In this document: piece after piece, positions 18,070-27,188 of the stretch
Numbering within the stretch: position 1 is the first letter of the stretch
How the letters are laid out: each line of letters opens with the position of its first letter
Made by a program: the position numbers and the translations under genes
The notes under the pieces: model-generated
Told to the model about the DNA's origin: nothing
The model's database searches: none
Seen by the model: the letters and a program-made list of their open reading frames with translations, nothing else
Source of the DNA: Marinobacter sp. EhC06
Lineage (GTDB): Bacteria; Pseudomonadota; Gammaproteobacteria; Pseudomonadales; Oleiphilaceae
DNA: 64,000 nt
Reading direction: 5' to 3'
Assembly: GCF_001650915.1 (NCBI RefSeq)
Contig: NZ_LXYO01000035.1
Coordinates: 1-64,000, forward strand

Positions 18070-19185
18070 ATGAGATCCGTTCACCGCATCCGACTAACGT
18101 TTACCCTGCTGGGCGCCCTCGCCCTCTCTGGCTGCCTGGATGACGACGGAGGTTCCGGCGACGACACCAGCGCCGGCCGGGTTAATTTCAACGGCTTTAA
18201 CGGCCTCTCCTACCAGACGGCGAGCCAATCGGGCACCACGAACCCCGCAGGAGAGTTCCGCTACTACCCCGGCGAAACACTGACCTTCCGCGTTGGGGAC
18301 CTGCCGTTGGTCAGTGGTGTGCCGGCCCGGCAATACGTAACACTGCTCGAGTTCTTCGAGACCACCCGCACAGAGCTGCAGACGCCGATGGTCGATGATG
18401 AAGGTCTGAGCACCCATACGCTTACCGAGCAACAGGTTCTGGAAAACACCGCGCTGATGAACCTGTCCCGGTTTCTGATGCTTCTGAACTGGAGCCAGAA
18501 TGTCGCGGAAGGGGACGGTATCGATATTCGCGACCGGGTTATTGCGCAGTTGAATGCCGCCCTTCCGGACCTGACAGCACCCATTGACTTCACTGTCAGC
18601 GAATCGGAGTTCACTGCAACGGATCCCATGTCCCCGGCCAACCAGCTGCTCGCCGCAATCTGCTTTTACCCCGAAGACGACGAACTGTGTGAGGAGCCGC
18701 CAACCCAGGAGGAGATCGATAATGCGCCTCCAAGGCCGGAAAATGACGAGGATCGCGATCCGGACATTGAATACAGTGAAGACCTGCAGGCTAAAAAGGA
18801 CAGGATCGAAAATGCCGTGCGCACCATGGAAGATATCGACTCGGAAGATGCCCAGACCTATCTCACGCGGGAACTCAAGGCCATCAGTACAACCGTCGCG
18901 AACCGTTATTTCCTGGACGAAGACGTAGCCAGCCATTCGGCCACTGATACAGCCCTGAAGGAGGTAGCGGTTCGAAAGATCGGAGGCGGGCTCTCCCTGG
19001 CAGAGCTGGAAGCCATCAGCACACGCCCGCAGGATGTCCAGATAAATTCAGCCGACTGGCAGAGCGGAAAAGTGGAGTATTTTGTCGCCGGTCCCTCCGG
19101 CGGAGAATCCGAGCTTCTGCTCAGCTTCCGTCCGGAGGATACCTATCGGTGGGTTCGCAAACAGCTGCGTGTGATTATCCGCTGA
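18070..19185 (+). CDS. Predicted outer-membrane lipoprotein of unknown function
   Basis: A 371-residue protein with a type II signal peptide (lipobox L-S-G-C at ~19-22) followed by an Asp/Gly/Ser-rich linker. The mature N-terminus carries a Gly-rich beta segment (F-N-G-F-N-G-L-S-Y-Q-T-A) that introduces a small repeat-like domain. The remainder is acidic and mostly helical with no motif I know. Asp after Cys (D-D-D) could influence sorting. It overlaps the convergent HD-GYP gene by 11 bases at the 3' ends. Function unknown. Confidence 0.75.
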   Translation: MRSVHRIRLTFTLLGALALSGCLDDDGGSGDDTSAGRVNFNGFNGLSYQTASQSGTTNPAGEFRYYPGETLTFRVGDLPLVSGVPARQYVTLLEFFETTRTELQTPMVDDEGLSTHTLTEQQVLENTALMNLSRFLMLLNWSQNVAEGDGIDIRDRVIAQLNAALPDLTAPIDFTVSESEFTATDPMSPANQLLAAICFYPEDDELCEEPPTQEEIDNAPPRPENDEDRDPDIEYSEDLQAKKDRIENAVRTMEDIDSEDAQTYLTRELKAISTTVANRYFLDEDVASHSATDTALKEVAVRKIGGGLSLAELEAISTRPQDVQINSADWQSGKVEYFVAGPSGGESELLLSFRPEDTYRWVRKQLRVIIR

Positions 19186-20482
19186 TCAGGCGGGACAGAC
19201 TCCAGCGTGACTCCACACCGGTAACATCATAGTAGGACGGATCCAGACCTTCCGTGCCATGTGGCAGGCATTCACGAATCCGCACCGTTTCCGCCGCTTC
19301 CTTGCCTTCGTTGTACCGGGACAGATCAATGACCTTGGCAGTTTTCAAAGGCCTGGAAGCAGCATCTGTCATAACCATGACACGGGGCCAGAGCCGGCGT
19401 TCCGGCGAGTGAGAAACCACGATGCCACGCTGGCCGTCGGTCAGCTCCACGAGGCTGCCAGTGGGATAGATACCAATCGCCTGGATAAAATTCTCCACCA
19501 GGTCTTCCTGGAATTCGATGTTGCGCATCTCGTAGAGCAGCGTCACCGCTTTCGCTGGTGTCATGGGCTCGGTGTGGGAGCGGGGCGCAATCAACGATTC
19601 GAAAAATTCCGCAATGCCGGCCACCTTTGCCAACAACGGAATGCGATCCCCCCGGACACCTTCCGGGAAGCCGGAACCGTTATGACGCTCGCGATGCCCC
19701 TGAACCACACTGAGCACCGCACGTGAGAGCCCAGTATTTTCCAGCATGGCAACACCACGGGAAACATAACCACGGTAAGTAAGGTATTCCTCGGCGCTCA
19801 ACTGACCTTCCCGGGCCAGCAACTCAGGCGGCAGCGTGGTTTTGCCCACCTGGGACAGCAAACAGCCCAGGCCAAGATGATTAAGAAGCCCTTCGTTCAA
19901 ACCCAAATGTCGACCACAAACCAGGGCCCATACCGATGTGTTCAAGGCATGGCGGTAAAGATAGCTGTCATGCGCACGGGTGCGACTGAGCCACAATAAC
20001 GCATCAGGCTGGCGAACAACGCTGCTTACCATTTTACTGGTGATTGCCGCGATCGGCCTGAGATCAGGAACGCCGTCGGCACGGAGGGTCTCGAAAAGCT
20101 GATCCAGCGCCACTTCCATATCGTCCAGCAGGCGTTTGGACGTTTTCATTTCCTTTTTAAGGCTGGTGACGGTTTCGTAGGCTACCGGCTCCCGAATACT
20201 CAGTGGCGGCAACTGAAGCTGCTCTCGCCCGCCGCCACGCTTGTTCAGTGTCTTGCCGAAAACCGGCTTGCTACCGCCTTTTACCTCTTTTGCTTCCCGC
20301 GCTTCCGCGACATCGACCATGACCCACTTGCAGTGGGAAACCAGAGCGCGGATGTCATCCTGGGACCGGATATGAAAACCCTGGATAGGGAACGGGGTCT
20401 GGTGCCATGGTCTATCCAGATCAGACACGAACATGCCCACTTCCAGATCATGTACTGCGACTTTTTTCTGTTGGACACCCAC
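19175..20482 (-). CDS. HD-GYP-domain protein with degenerate catalytic site
   Basis: The N-terminal ~110 residues are a DUF3391-like module (KVAVHDLEVGMFVSDLDRPW). The C-terminal ~300 residues are an HD-GYP fold, normally a c-di-GMP phosphodiesterase. Here the metal-binding His-Asp of the HD-x-G-K motif is replaced by Ser-Gln (L-L-S-Q-V-G-K, ~residues 208-214) and the GYP motif is G-F-P (H-R-E-R-H-N-G-S-G-F-P). The protein is probably a non-catalytic c-di-GMP binding or regulatory protein. GTG at 20482 chosen because a GAGGTG site precedes it; a GTG at 20494 is an alternative. Confidence 0.85.
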   Translation of the reverse strand: MGVQQKKVAVHDLEVGMFVSDLDRPWHQTPFPIQGFHIRSQDDIRALVSHCKWVMVDVAEAREAKEVKGGSKPVFGKTLNKRGGGREQLQLPPLSIREPVAYETVTSLKKEMKTSKRLLDDMEVALDQLFETLRADGVPDLRPIAAITSKMVSSVVRQPDALLWLSRTRAHDSYLYRHALNTSVWALVCGRHLGLNEGLLNHLGLGCLLSQVGKTTLPPELLAREGQLSAEEYLTYRGYVSRGVAMLENTGLSRAVLSVVQGHRERHNGSGFPEGVRGDRIPLLAKVAGIAEFFESLIAPRSHTEPMTPAKAVTLLYEMRNIEFQEDLVENFIQAIGIYPTGSLVELTDGQRGIVVSHSPERRLWPRVMVMTDAASRPLKTAKVIDLSRYNEGKEAAETVRIRECLPHGTEGLDPSYYDVTGVESRWSLSRLISG

Positions 20483-20658
20483 GGGACACCTCACAAAACA
20501 AACTTTTCGATGTCTACCATTCTGACCGAACCGCCGGAAGACACAATTACATTATCGTATCGTCGGGTAACCCAAACGCGACAAAGCGTAACGCTAATCT
20601 TCAATGGGAAACAAAATGTAGCAATGTGATAGGGGTCACATATCAACGTCAGAATCTG

Positions 20659-21252
20659 TCACTCTGCGTCACATACGGATTCATCAAATTCAGGCAACCG
20701 GGCGCGCATCGACCCACGGGGCGCCTTGCGAACATAGACGGTGTAGGGCACCGAGGAAGCTCGCAAGTAGTCGAGGTTGCGCGCATCGTCGCCCTGACCT
20801 TCTGTGACAGCCGCGGGGGTACAGGAAACGAGCAACTCCAGCTTGCTACCCACATGGGCAATACGCGCGTCGGGGTCCGCAGGATTAATCGCCATGCAGC
20901 GGGTCGTGACGGTTGCCGGCCGGCCCGTTGCTGCCACGAGATCCCTGCCCCGCTCGCCACAGGCCCGAATGCCCGAACCACAGTCACCGGCATCATCGCC
21001 ATCGCGCAGGCGCCAGACGCGGTCGCTGCATTGGGTTTCCAGCTTTACCGAGGTTGCCTTATCACCGGCGAACCACCAATCGGGGTATTCAGCGCTCTGC
21101 CAGGACATCCGCACATGCCTTGGTTCCCCTGATGAATTCTCCGCCGGAAACATCGCAAAATGTGAGTAATAGCTGGCACAGCCCGATGTAAACAACAGCA
21201 TCAGGCTTGCAATAACTGGCTTGTAAGCTCTGGAAAAGGCTGAAAAGATCAT
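20659..21252 (-). CDS. Predicted lipoprotein of unknown function
   Basis: A 197-residue protein with a lipoprotein signal (hydrophobic run, lipobox T-S-G-C). The mature part has six or more cysteines (for example C-S-D-R-V-W, D-C-G-S-G-I-R-A-C-G, T-R-C-M-A) that could form disulfides in the periplasm, and ends acidic. No family recognised. It lies alone on the minus strand between the PilZ gene and the HD-GYP gene. Confidence 0.65.
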   Translation of the reverse strand: MIFSAFSRAYKPVIASLMLLFTSGCASYYSHFAMFPAENSSGEPRHVRMSWQSAEYPDWWFAGDKATSVKLETQCSDRVWRLRDGDDAGDCGSGIRACGERGRDLVAATGRPATVTTRCMAINPADPDARIAHVGSKLELLVSCTPAAVTEGQGDDARNLDYLRASSVPYTVYVRKAPRGSMRARLPEFDESVCDAE

Positions 21253-21325
21253 CTGACTGGCACATCCCTGACGGCGGTTAAGTTAGCCCTGCCATTATCC
21301 ATGGCAGGCGCCGTGAATCCGCCTA

Positions 21326-21604
21326 TCAGTCACCATTTTGATCAAACTGGAGGCCATACCCGTCATTGGTTTTACGCACGACCACCATTTCAAGCACCGG
21401 CGCCGGAACAGGCAGACCCTGCACCTGCACGGTGACCTTGTCGCCAAGGTTTGGCGCGAAAGGCTCAGTGTCGACAACGATAAAAACACCGCCATCGGAA
21501 ATATCGCGGGTCGAGAATATGAATTCTCCCAGCTCCGCGTGCACCACCTTTACTTTCGCACTCATGGCAGTGCGCATGTGTTCTCTTCGATCGTTCCCAA
21601 CCAT
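21326..21604 (-). CDS. PilZ domain protein
   Basis: A 92-residue single-domain PilZ protein. The c-di-GMP binding motifs are visible: an N-terminal R-R-E-H-M-R (R-x3-R type) and T-R-D-I-S-D-G-G (D-x-S-x-x-G type) at ~33-40. The remainder is beta-rich as expected. PilZ domains act as cytosolic c-di-GMP effectors, often on motility; the partner here is unknown. The nearby HD-GYP-like gene also belongs to c-di-GMP signalling. Confidence 0.85.
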   Translation of the reverse strand: MVGNDRREHMRTAMSAKVKVVHAELGEFIFSTRDISDGGVFIVVDTEPFAPNLGDKVTVQVQGLPVPAPVLEMVVVRKTNDGYGLQFDQNGD

Positions 21605-21688
21605 CTGAGGATTCCACTACTTTTTGCATAGTTTTTATAGTCTTCCGAAGCATAACACCATTTTCAGAAAAATATGCCAAAGGAGATA

Positions 21689-21722
21689 TTGACTATACAA
21701 TTAATAGAAATGAGAATGGTTG
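21689..21722 (+). promoter_or_regulatory. Promoter with Fur-like operator before the iron-uptake genes
   Basis: A -35 element TTGACT (21689-21694) is 17 bases from a -10 like GAGAAT (21712-21717). The AT-rich stretch 21697-21722 across the spacer and -10 (ATTAATAGAAATGAGAATGG) resembles a Fur box (AATGATAAT type) imperfectly. Iron-repressed control fits the downstream ferric-iron transporter. Confidence 0.5.
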
Positions 21723-21792
21723 GCGTTTTTAAACGCCTGCAAATCTCAATGCAGGTAACTCATTAACGGAATCACCTGAAAAGGATGGGACT

Positions 21793-22809
21793 ATGCGAAT
21801 GAAACTGGCTGCCACCGCAGCAATCGCCCTTACCGCCATGCCCATGGCCGCCTCCGCAGACGGCGAGGTCAACATCTACTCCTACCGTCAGGCATACCTG
21901 CTTGAGCCCCTGCTGAACGCTTTCGAGCAGGAAACCGGCATCAAGAGCAATGTAGTATTCGCCAAACAGGGCCTTGCAGAGCGCCTGGAACGTGAAGGCC
22001 GCAACAGCCCGGCCGATGTGGTGATGACCGTTGATATTTCTCGCCTGAACGAGCTGGTAGAGCGTGATCTGGTCCAGGGCGTGGAAAACGACACCCTTGA
22101 AGAGAACATTCCGGAAAACCTTCGCCACCCAGACGGCAAATGGTTTGCACTGACCACCCGCGGCCGTCTGATCTTCGCTTCCAAGGAGCGCGTTGAGGAA
22201 GGCGAGATCACCACCTACGAGCAACTGGCAGACGACAAGTGGGACAACCGGATCTGTACTCGCAGCGGCAAGCATCCGTACAACATTGCCCTGTTCTCCT
22301 CCATGATTGCCCACCACGGTGAGGCCGAGACCGAGAAGTGGCTGGAAGGCCTGAAGGACAACCTGGCCCGCAAGCCCCAGGGTGGCGACCGTGACCAGAT
22401 CAAAGCCATTGCCGAGGGCGTCTGCGACATATCCATCGGTAACAGCTACTACTACGGCAACATGCTGCAGGATGAGAACCAGCGTCCGATCGCCGAGCAG
22501 GTTCGCCTTGTGTTCCCGAACGCCGAAGGCCGGGGAACCCACGTGAACATCAGTGGCATTTCCCTGACCAAGAGCGCGCCAAACCGCGAGAACGCCGTCA
22601 AACTGATGGAATTCCTGTCCTCGCCGGACGCCCAGCGCATCTATGCCGAGGCAAACACCGAATACCCGGCAAACCCGGAAGTACAGCCTTCCGGACTGGT
22701 TGCCGAGTGGGGTGAAATCAACCCGGACGACCTTTCTCTGCAGGAAATTGCCAACAACCGCAATGCTGCAGTCAAGCTGGTTGACCGCGTCGATTACGAC
22801 GGCGAGTAA
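21793..22809 (+). CDS. Ferric-iron ABC transporter substrate-binding protein
   Basis: A 338-residue periplasmic protein with a Sec signal peptide ending A-A-S-A-D. The mature protein begins EVNIYSYRQAYLLEPLLNAF, typical of FutA/FbpA/IdiA proteins. A tyrosine cluster (G-N-S-Y-Y-Y-G-N) near residue 217 corresponds to the ferric-iron ligands. It delivers Fe3+ to the permease encoded downstream. A GC-rich hairpin follows the stop codon and may hold its mRNA at a higher level than the permease mRNA. Confidence 0.92.
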   Translation: MRMKLAATAAIALTAMPMAASADGEVNIYSYRQAYLLEPLLNAFEQETGIKSNVVFAKQGLAERLEREGRNSPADVVMTVDISRLNELVERDLVQGVENDTLEENIPENLRHPDGKWFALTTRGRLIFASKERVEEGEITTYEQLADDKWDNRICTRSGKHPYNIALFSSMIAHHGEAETEKWLEGLKDNLARKPQGGDRDQIKAIAEGVCDISIGNSYYYGNMLQDENQRPIAEQVRLVFPNAEGRGTHVNISGISLTKSAPNRENAVKLMEFLSSPDAQRIYAEANTEYPANPEVQPSGLVAEWGEINPDDLSLQEIANNRNAAVKLVDRVDYDGE

Positions 22810-22817
22810 TCGCAAGT

Positions 22818-22844
22818 GGTGAGGGTGGCTTCGCTGCCCTCACC
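22818..22844 (+). other. Intercistronic hairpin after the iron-binding protein gene
   Basis: An 8-bp stem GGTGAGGG/CCCTCACC with a 10-11 base loop and no T-run. It is more likely an mRNA-stabilising or attenuating structure than a full terminator. Confidence 0.55.
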
Positions 22845-22965
22845 CGCTACTCGGCAGGCAACTGCCCAATCCGTGGGTGACGCCAGTCATTGCAGGCATC
22901 AGGCCAGGTGACTACAATCTGCAACCTTCAATCGGACAGACCCCACATCCAGACACAGGAACACT

Positions 22966-24654
22966 ATGAGCGAGGCCGCAACCAGCGTTAACCCCGGGCT
23001 ATCCCAGCCCTTGCTGGCAAAGCGTACCTCTCCAAAATGGATGATCAGCGCATTGCTGACCACCGCCATCGTCGCCCTCCCGGTTCTTTCCGTTATTTTC
23101 CTGGCGTTTTTTCCCGAAGAGAATATCTGGCCTCACCTCATCGAGACCACGCTTCCCCGTTACCTGACAACCACACTGAAGCTGATGATTGGCGTGGGCG
23201 CCCTTACTCTGGTGATAGGCCTGGCCTCGGCCTGGGCAGTCACCATGTGCGAGTTTCCCGGCCGCAAATTCTTTGAGTGGGCCATGCTGCTGCCGTTCGC
23301 GGTGCCGGCCTACGTTATTGCCTATGTGTACACCAGCCTCCTGGACTACGCAGGGCCGGTCCAGGGCGCACTGAGGGACCTTTTCGGCTGGAACAGCGCT
23401 GCCGATTACTGGTTCCCGGAAATCCGCAGCCTTGAAGGCGCCACGCTGATGATCGGGCTGGTCCTGTATCCCTACGTTTACCTGCTGGCCCGGGCTGCCT
23501 TTCTGGAGCAGTCCCCGTCTCTGTTCGCCGTCAGCCGCAGTCTTGGCCACTCCGCTCTGAGCACGTTCTTCAAGGTGGTTCTCCCCATCGCCCGCCCGGC
23601 GGTTGCTGTGGGTCTCTCGCTGGTGTTGATGGAAACCCTGAACGATTTCGGCACCGTGGATTTCTTCGCGGTTCAGACCCTCACCGCCGGCCTGTTTGAT
23701 ACCTGGATGAACCTGGGCAACCTTGGCGGCGCGGCCCAGATAGCCACCACCATGCTGATTTTCGTGGTCATCCTGGTGACCCTTGAGCGCTACTCGCGAA
23801 GACGCCAACAACAATTCGCAGCCCGGGATAACCGGGATCCGATCCAGCGCTTTACCATGTCATTCCCGCGCCAGATGATTTGCGTGGCCGTGTGCGCATT
23901 ACCGGTGCTGTTCGGGTTTGTGATTCCCGGAGCCACGCTCGGCCTCTATGCCTGGGAATATTTTGGCGAAAGCTGGAACCCGGATTTTGTCCGCAACACC
24001 TTCAACAGCCTCTTCCTCTCCGGTACTGCGGCCCTCACCACTCTGCTGATCGGTATCACGCTCGCCTACAGCCGCCGCTTGCACAACACTCGCAAAATGC
24101 AGGTGCTTATGCGCCTGTCCAGTCTTGGCTACGCCATGCCCGGGGCGGTGCTGGCCGTGGGCGTGATTGTGCCACTGGCGGGTTTTGACAACTGGCTGGA
24201 CAGCCTGATGCGGGATGTTTTCGGTGTCAGCACCGGCCTGTTACTCAGCGGCTCGGCCTTCGCCCTGGTGTTTGCCTATACCGTGCGATTCCTGGCGGTT
24301 TCTGCCGGTAGTGTGGAAAGTGCGTTGCAGAAAATCACACCAAGCATGGACATGGCATCGCGGTCTCTTGGACACAGCCCGGGTAACACCCTGGTACGTG
24401 TTCACCTGCCCATGCTGAGGGGCACGCTGGTTACCGCTGCCCTGGTGGTGTTCGTGGATTGCATGAAGGAATTGCCGGCCACACTGATTCTCAGACCGTT
24501 CAATTTCGAGACACTGGCCACCTACGTGTACCAGTTTGCGTCAGACGAGCGACTGTACCACAGCGCCCTGCCCGCGCTGATCATAGTCCTGGCAGGCATC
24601 ATTCCGATCATTCTGATGAGCCGCTCCATTTCCAACAGTCGCTCAATCGCCTGA
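22966..24654 (+). CDS. Ferric-iron ABC transporter permease, FbpB-like
   Basis: A 562-residue inner-membrane protein with about twelve helices, formed of two fused permease halves as in FbpB/HitB/SfuB. The first half has an EAA-like loop at S-R-S-L-G-H-S and the second at S-R-S-L-G-H-S-P-G-N-T. It is preceded by AGGAACACT and ATG. The expected ATPase gene (fbpC) does not follow: the next gene is convergent and six bases away. Confidence 0.92.
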   Translation: MSEAATSVNPGLSQPLLAKRTSPKWMISALLTTAIVALPVLSVIFLAFFPEENIWPHLIETTLPRYLTTTLKLMIGVGALTLVIGLASAWAVTMCEFPGRKFFEWAMLLPFAVPAYVIAYVYTSLLDYAGPVQGALRDLFGWNSAADYWFPEIRSLEGATLMIGLVLYPYVYLLARAAFLEQSPSLFAVSRSLGHSALSTFFKVVLPIARPAVAVGLSLVLMETLNDFGTVDFFAVQTLTAGLFDTWMNLGNLGGAAQIATTMLIFVVILVTLERYSRRRQQQFAARDNRDPIQRFTMSFPRQMICVAVCALPVLFGFVIPGATLGLYAWEYFGESWNPDFVRNTFNSLFLSGTAALTTLLIGITLAYSRRLHNTRKMQVLMRLSSLGYAMPGAVLAVGVIVPLAGFDNWLDSLMRDVFGVSTGLLLSGSAFALVFAYTVRFLAVSAGSVESALQKITPSMDMASRSLGHSPGNTLVRVHLPMLRGTLVTAALVVFVDCMKELPATLILRPFNFETLATYVYQFASDERLYHSALPALIIVLAGIIPIILMSRSISNSRSIA

Positions 24655-24659
24655 GCGGA

Positions 24660-25145
24660 TCAGAAAGTGACCCGGGATTTCACATCCTGAACCACGAATC
24701 GCCCCTGGAACACAGCCACAGGGTCGCCTTCCGGCATCGTGGTTGGCTCCCCACAGAAGACTTCAGCAGTCAGATCCAGCCGCCCCTTGCCGTGCCTGGC
24801 AAGGCTCTTGCGAAAACGTTCGGGGATCTCGTCCCCCGGCAGACGGCAGATCACGTAGAAGTCTGATGTCACGGGCTCCAGATAGTCGATATTCCCGCTC
24901 TGCACCACGACATTCCCCCGGAGGCCGAGGTCCCAGAGCGCCAGTTCCGTCAGGCCCCAGGCCGCCGTTACCGCCGCCGAGTAGACACTGCCTCCGAACC
25001 CGGTACCCTGATGGTTACTGTTGGGCTCAAGAGGTGCACTGAGTAACAAGGAATGGCCATCCCAGGAATGTAATTGAATCCCCAAGGCCCGAGAAAGGGG
25101 AATCTCGTCCTGAATACGTTTCTGGAAAAGGGACAACTGGCTCAT
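24660..25145 (-). CDS. Hotdog-fold thioesterase, YiiD C-terminal type
   Basis: A 161-residue protein resembling the C-terminal thioesterase domain of YiiD. The segment S-N-H-Q-G-T-G-F-G-G-S-V-Y-S-A-A is the expected hotdog central helix with its preceding turn, and N-I-D-Y-L-E-P-V is the expected beta strand. It probably hydrolyses an acyl-CoA or acyl-ACP thioester in the cytosol; substrate unknown. It converges with the iron permease gene. Confidence 0.8.
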   Translation of the reverse strand: MSQLSLFQKRIQDEIPLSRALGIQLHSWDGHSLLLSAPLEPNSNHQGTGFGGSVYSAAVTAAWGLTELALWDLGLRGNVVVQSGNIDYLEPVTSDFYVICRLPGDEIPERFRKSLARHGKGRLDLTAEVFCGEPTTMPEGDPVAVFQGRFVVQDVKSRVTF

Positions 25146-25223
25146 AACATCCTCCTGATATCCCTTCAGTTTAGGCCTGCTTCCCCCGATTCCCTATGCG
25201 ACTTACGTCGGTTTTTTCCACTA

Positions 25224-25250
25224 CAAAAAAAGGCCCGGCAGAGCCGGGCC
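25224..25250 (-). terminator. Terminator of the acyl-CoA synthetase gene
   Basis: A perfect GGCCCGGC/GCCGGGCC stem with loop AGA, followed on the minus strand by seven T. It sits about 30 bases after the synthetase stop codon. Confidence 0.9.
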
Positions 25251-25278
25251 AGAACATCTTCACCTGTAATCAAAAGCG

Positions 25279-26946
25279 CTATTGCCAGATAACTGGCTGA
25301 CGCTGCGCATACCAATTGTCGACTTTCTCCTGGTATGCGTCTTCAACCACGTTTCGCTTGAGCTTCATCGTGGGTGTGAGGAAGCTGTTCTCGATGGACC
25401 ATTCGTCGCTCACCACCGTGATAAATGCCAGCTGTTCGTGGGGATCCACGGTCTTGTTAACATCGGCAATCAGCTTCTTGAAGCTCTCCTCGATTTCCTT
25501 CCGGAACGCTTCATCCGCCATTTTCGGTCGGGACTCCTCTGCCAGCATCACGAGGGCGTGGGGCTGGGTCTGATTGGCACCGGAGACACACACCATCTCG
25601 ATGGCATCATGGGACATCAGGCGGTTCTCAATGGGCGCAGGCGCAATATACTTGCCCTTGCTGGTCTTGAAGATTTCCTTGATGCGACCGGTGATCTTGA
25701 GCCGGCCCATCTCATCAATCTCACCCTTGTCGCCGGTCTTCAGGAAGCCATCCTCGGTAAAGGTCTCCCGGGTTTTCTCCTCGTCCTTGTAGTAGCCCAT
25801 CATGGTGGCCGGGCTCTTGATCTGAATCTCACCCTCCGGGCTGATACGGGTTTCAACCCCCGGCGCGGACTCGCCGACGTAGCCGGTTCTTGATCGTCCT
25901 GGCTTGCTCATGTGGGAATAGGCAAAGTTCTCAGACATGCCATAGCCTTCGAGCAACTCAAGGCCAAGGTTGCGGTACCAGTCCAGAACGTCGCTCGCCA
26001 GGGGGGCCGAGCCACTGCCAGCCAGCTTGACCTTGTCCAGGCCAAGGCCCTTGAGAATTTTCTTCTTGATCAGTTTGTTGACCACCGGAATCTTCAGCAG
26101 GCGGTCCAGCTTCTTCTTCGGCAGCTTCTGGAGCACACCGTGCTGGAATTTCACCCACAGGCGCGGTACCGAGAGGAACAGCGTTGGCTGGGCCCGCCGC
26201 AAATCTTCCACGAAGGTGTCCAGAGATTCCGCAAAATACAGGTGGAACCCGGCATAGAGCGATGCCAGTTCAACAAAGGTACGCTCGAACACGTGAGCCA
26301 GCGGCAGGTACGACAACATGCGCTCCTCGGAGCCCACACCGAGCACCTCCATGCCCCCCTCTGCCGCATAGGCCATGTTGTAGAAGCTGAGCATCACGCC
26401 CTTGGGTTTACCGGTGCTGCCGGAGGTGTAAACGATGGTGGCCAGCTCGTCGGCATCACGCTGAACGTTTTCTTCCAGAGGCGGATACTTGGCGACAATA
26501 TCGTCCCAGGTTTCGAAATCATTGGGCGGGCTCAGCGGGAAGGAGACGCAACGCACAGATTCCGGCACGCCCGGTTTCATCATGTCCCAGTCATCCAGCT
26601 TGCCGACAAACACCACGTCACACTCGGCATGATTGAGGATGTAATTCACGGTGTCGGCGTTGAGCGTGGGATAGAGCGGAACGGAAATGTGGCCAGCCAT
26701 CCAGATGGCCCAGTCGGTCATTATCCAGTGGGCGCAGTTTTTGGAAATCAGGCCGATGCGGCTCTTTTCGGGGAGGTTCAGGGACTTCAGGTAAGACGCC
26801 ATGCGCCTTGCCTCATCCACCGCCCGGCCCCAGGTGTACTCCACCGTTTTCCCGCCCCCGATGGGCTGAGTCATATAGACAGAGTTCGCCTTGGCCTTCT
26901 CCCAGTGATAGACCATATCCAGGGGAAGTTTATTTGTTGTGTCCAT
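25279..26946 (-). CDS. Long-chain acyl-CoA synthetase (AMP-binding family)
   Basis: A 555-residue adenylate-forming enzyme that activates a carboxylic acid, probably a fatty acid, to its CoA thioester. The P-loop-like motif YTSGSTGKPKGVML (~179-192), the L-E-G-Y-G-M-S-E motif and the FACS motif with D-G-F-L-K-T-G-D are present. So is the catalytic-lysine-region motif FKTSKGKYIAPAPIENRL. AAGGAAGG precedes the ATG. It is a single-gene unit with its own terminator. Chain-length preference cannot be read from sequence. Confidence 0.92.
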   Translation of the reverse strand: MDTTNKLPLDMVYHWEKAKANSVYMTQPIGGGKTVEYTWGRAVDEARRMASYLKSLNLPEKSRIGLISKNCAHWIMTDWAIWMAGHISVPLYPTLNADTVNYILNHAECDVVFVGKLDDWDMMKPGVPESVRCVSFPLSPPNDFETWDDIVAKYPPLEENVQRDADELATIVYTSGSTGKPKGVMLSFYNMAYAAEGGMEVLGVGSEERMLSYLPLAHVFERTFVELASLYAGFHLYFAESLDTFVEDLRRAQPTLFLSVPRLWVKFQHGVLQKLPKKKLDRLLKIPVVNKLIKKKILKGLGLDKVKLAGSGSAPLASDVLDWYRNLGLELLEGYGMSENFAYSHMSKPGRSRTGYVGESAPGVETRISPEGEIQIKSPATMMGYYKDEEKTRETFTEDGFLKTGDKGEIDEMGRLKITGRIKEIFKTSKGKYIAPAPIENRLMSHDAIEMVCVSGANQTQPHALVMLAEESRPKMADEAFRKEIEESFKKLIADVNKTVDPHEQLAFITVVSDEWSIENSFLTPTMKLKRNVVEDAYQEKVDNWYAQRQPVIWQ

Positions 26947-27188
26947 GGACCTTCCTTGCAGTTCGTTATTCGAATTATGGATGACTTATTATTAGACTTT
27001 CGTAGGGTATTTCAACATAGTATGAGCCGTCAAAACGTGACACAAGCAAAATAATTTCCAACTGCACCTATTTTCCACATCCCTGCTCTCCCGGGCCAAG
27101 ATCCCTACCCCTCAAACCCTTTGCCTGTGGTAAACTTGCGCCCCTTCAGAATTGAAACATACCAGTTAACCTACCCGGAGATGGGCAT

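Noticed and set aside
21772..22815. A 347-codon minus-strand frame
   Set aside because: Antisense to the iron-binding protein gene, which has a signal peptide, family motifs and ribosome binding site; the shadow has none.
25912..27054. A 380-codon plus-strand frame
   Set aside because: Antisense to the acyl-CoA synthetase; composition typical of a shadow frame.
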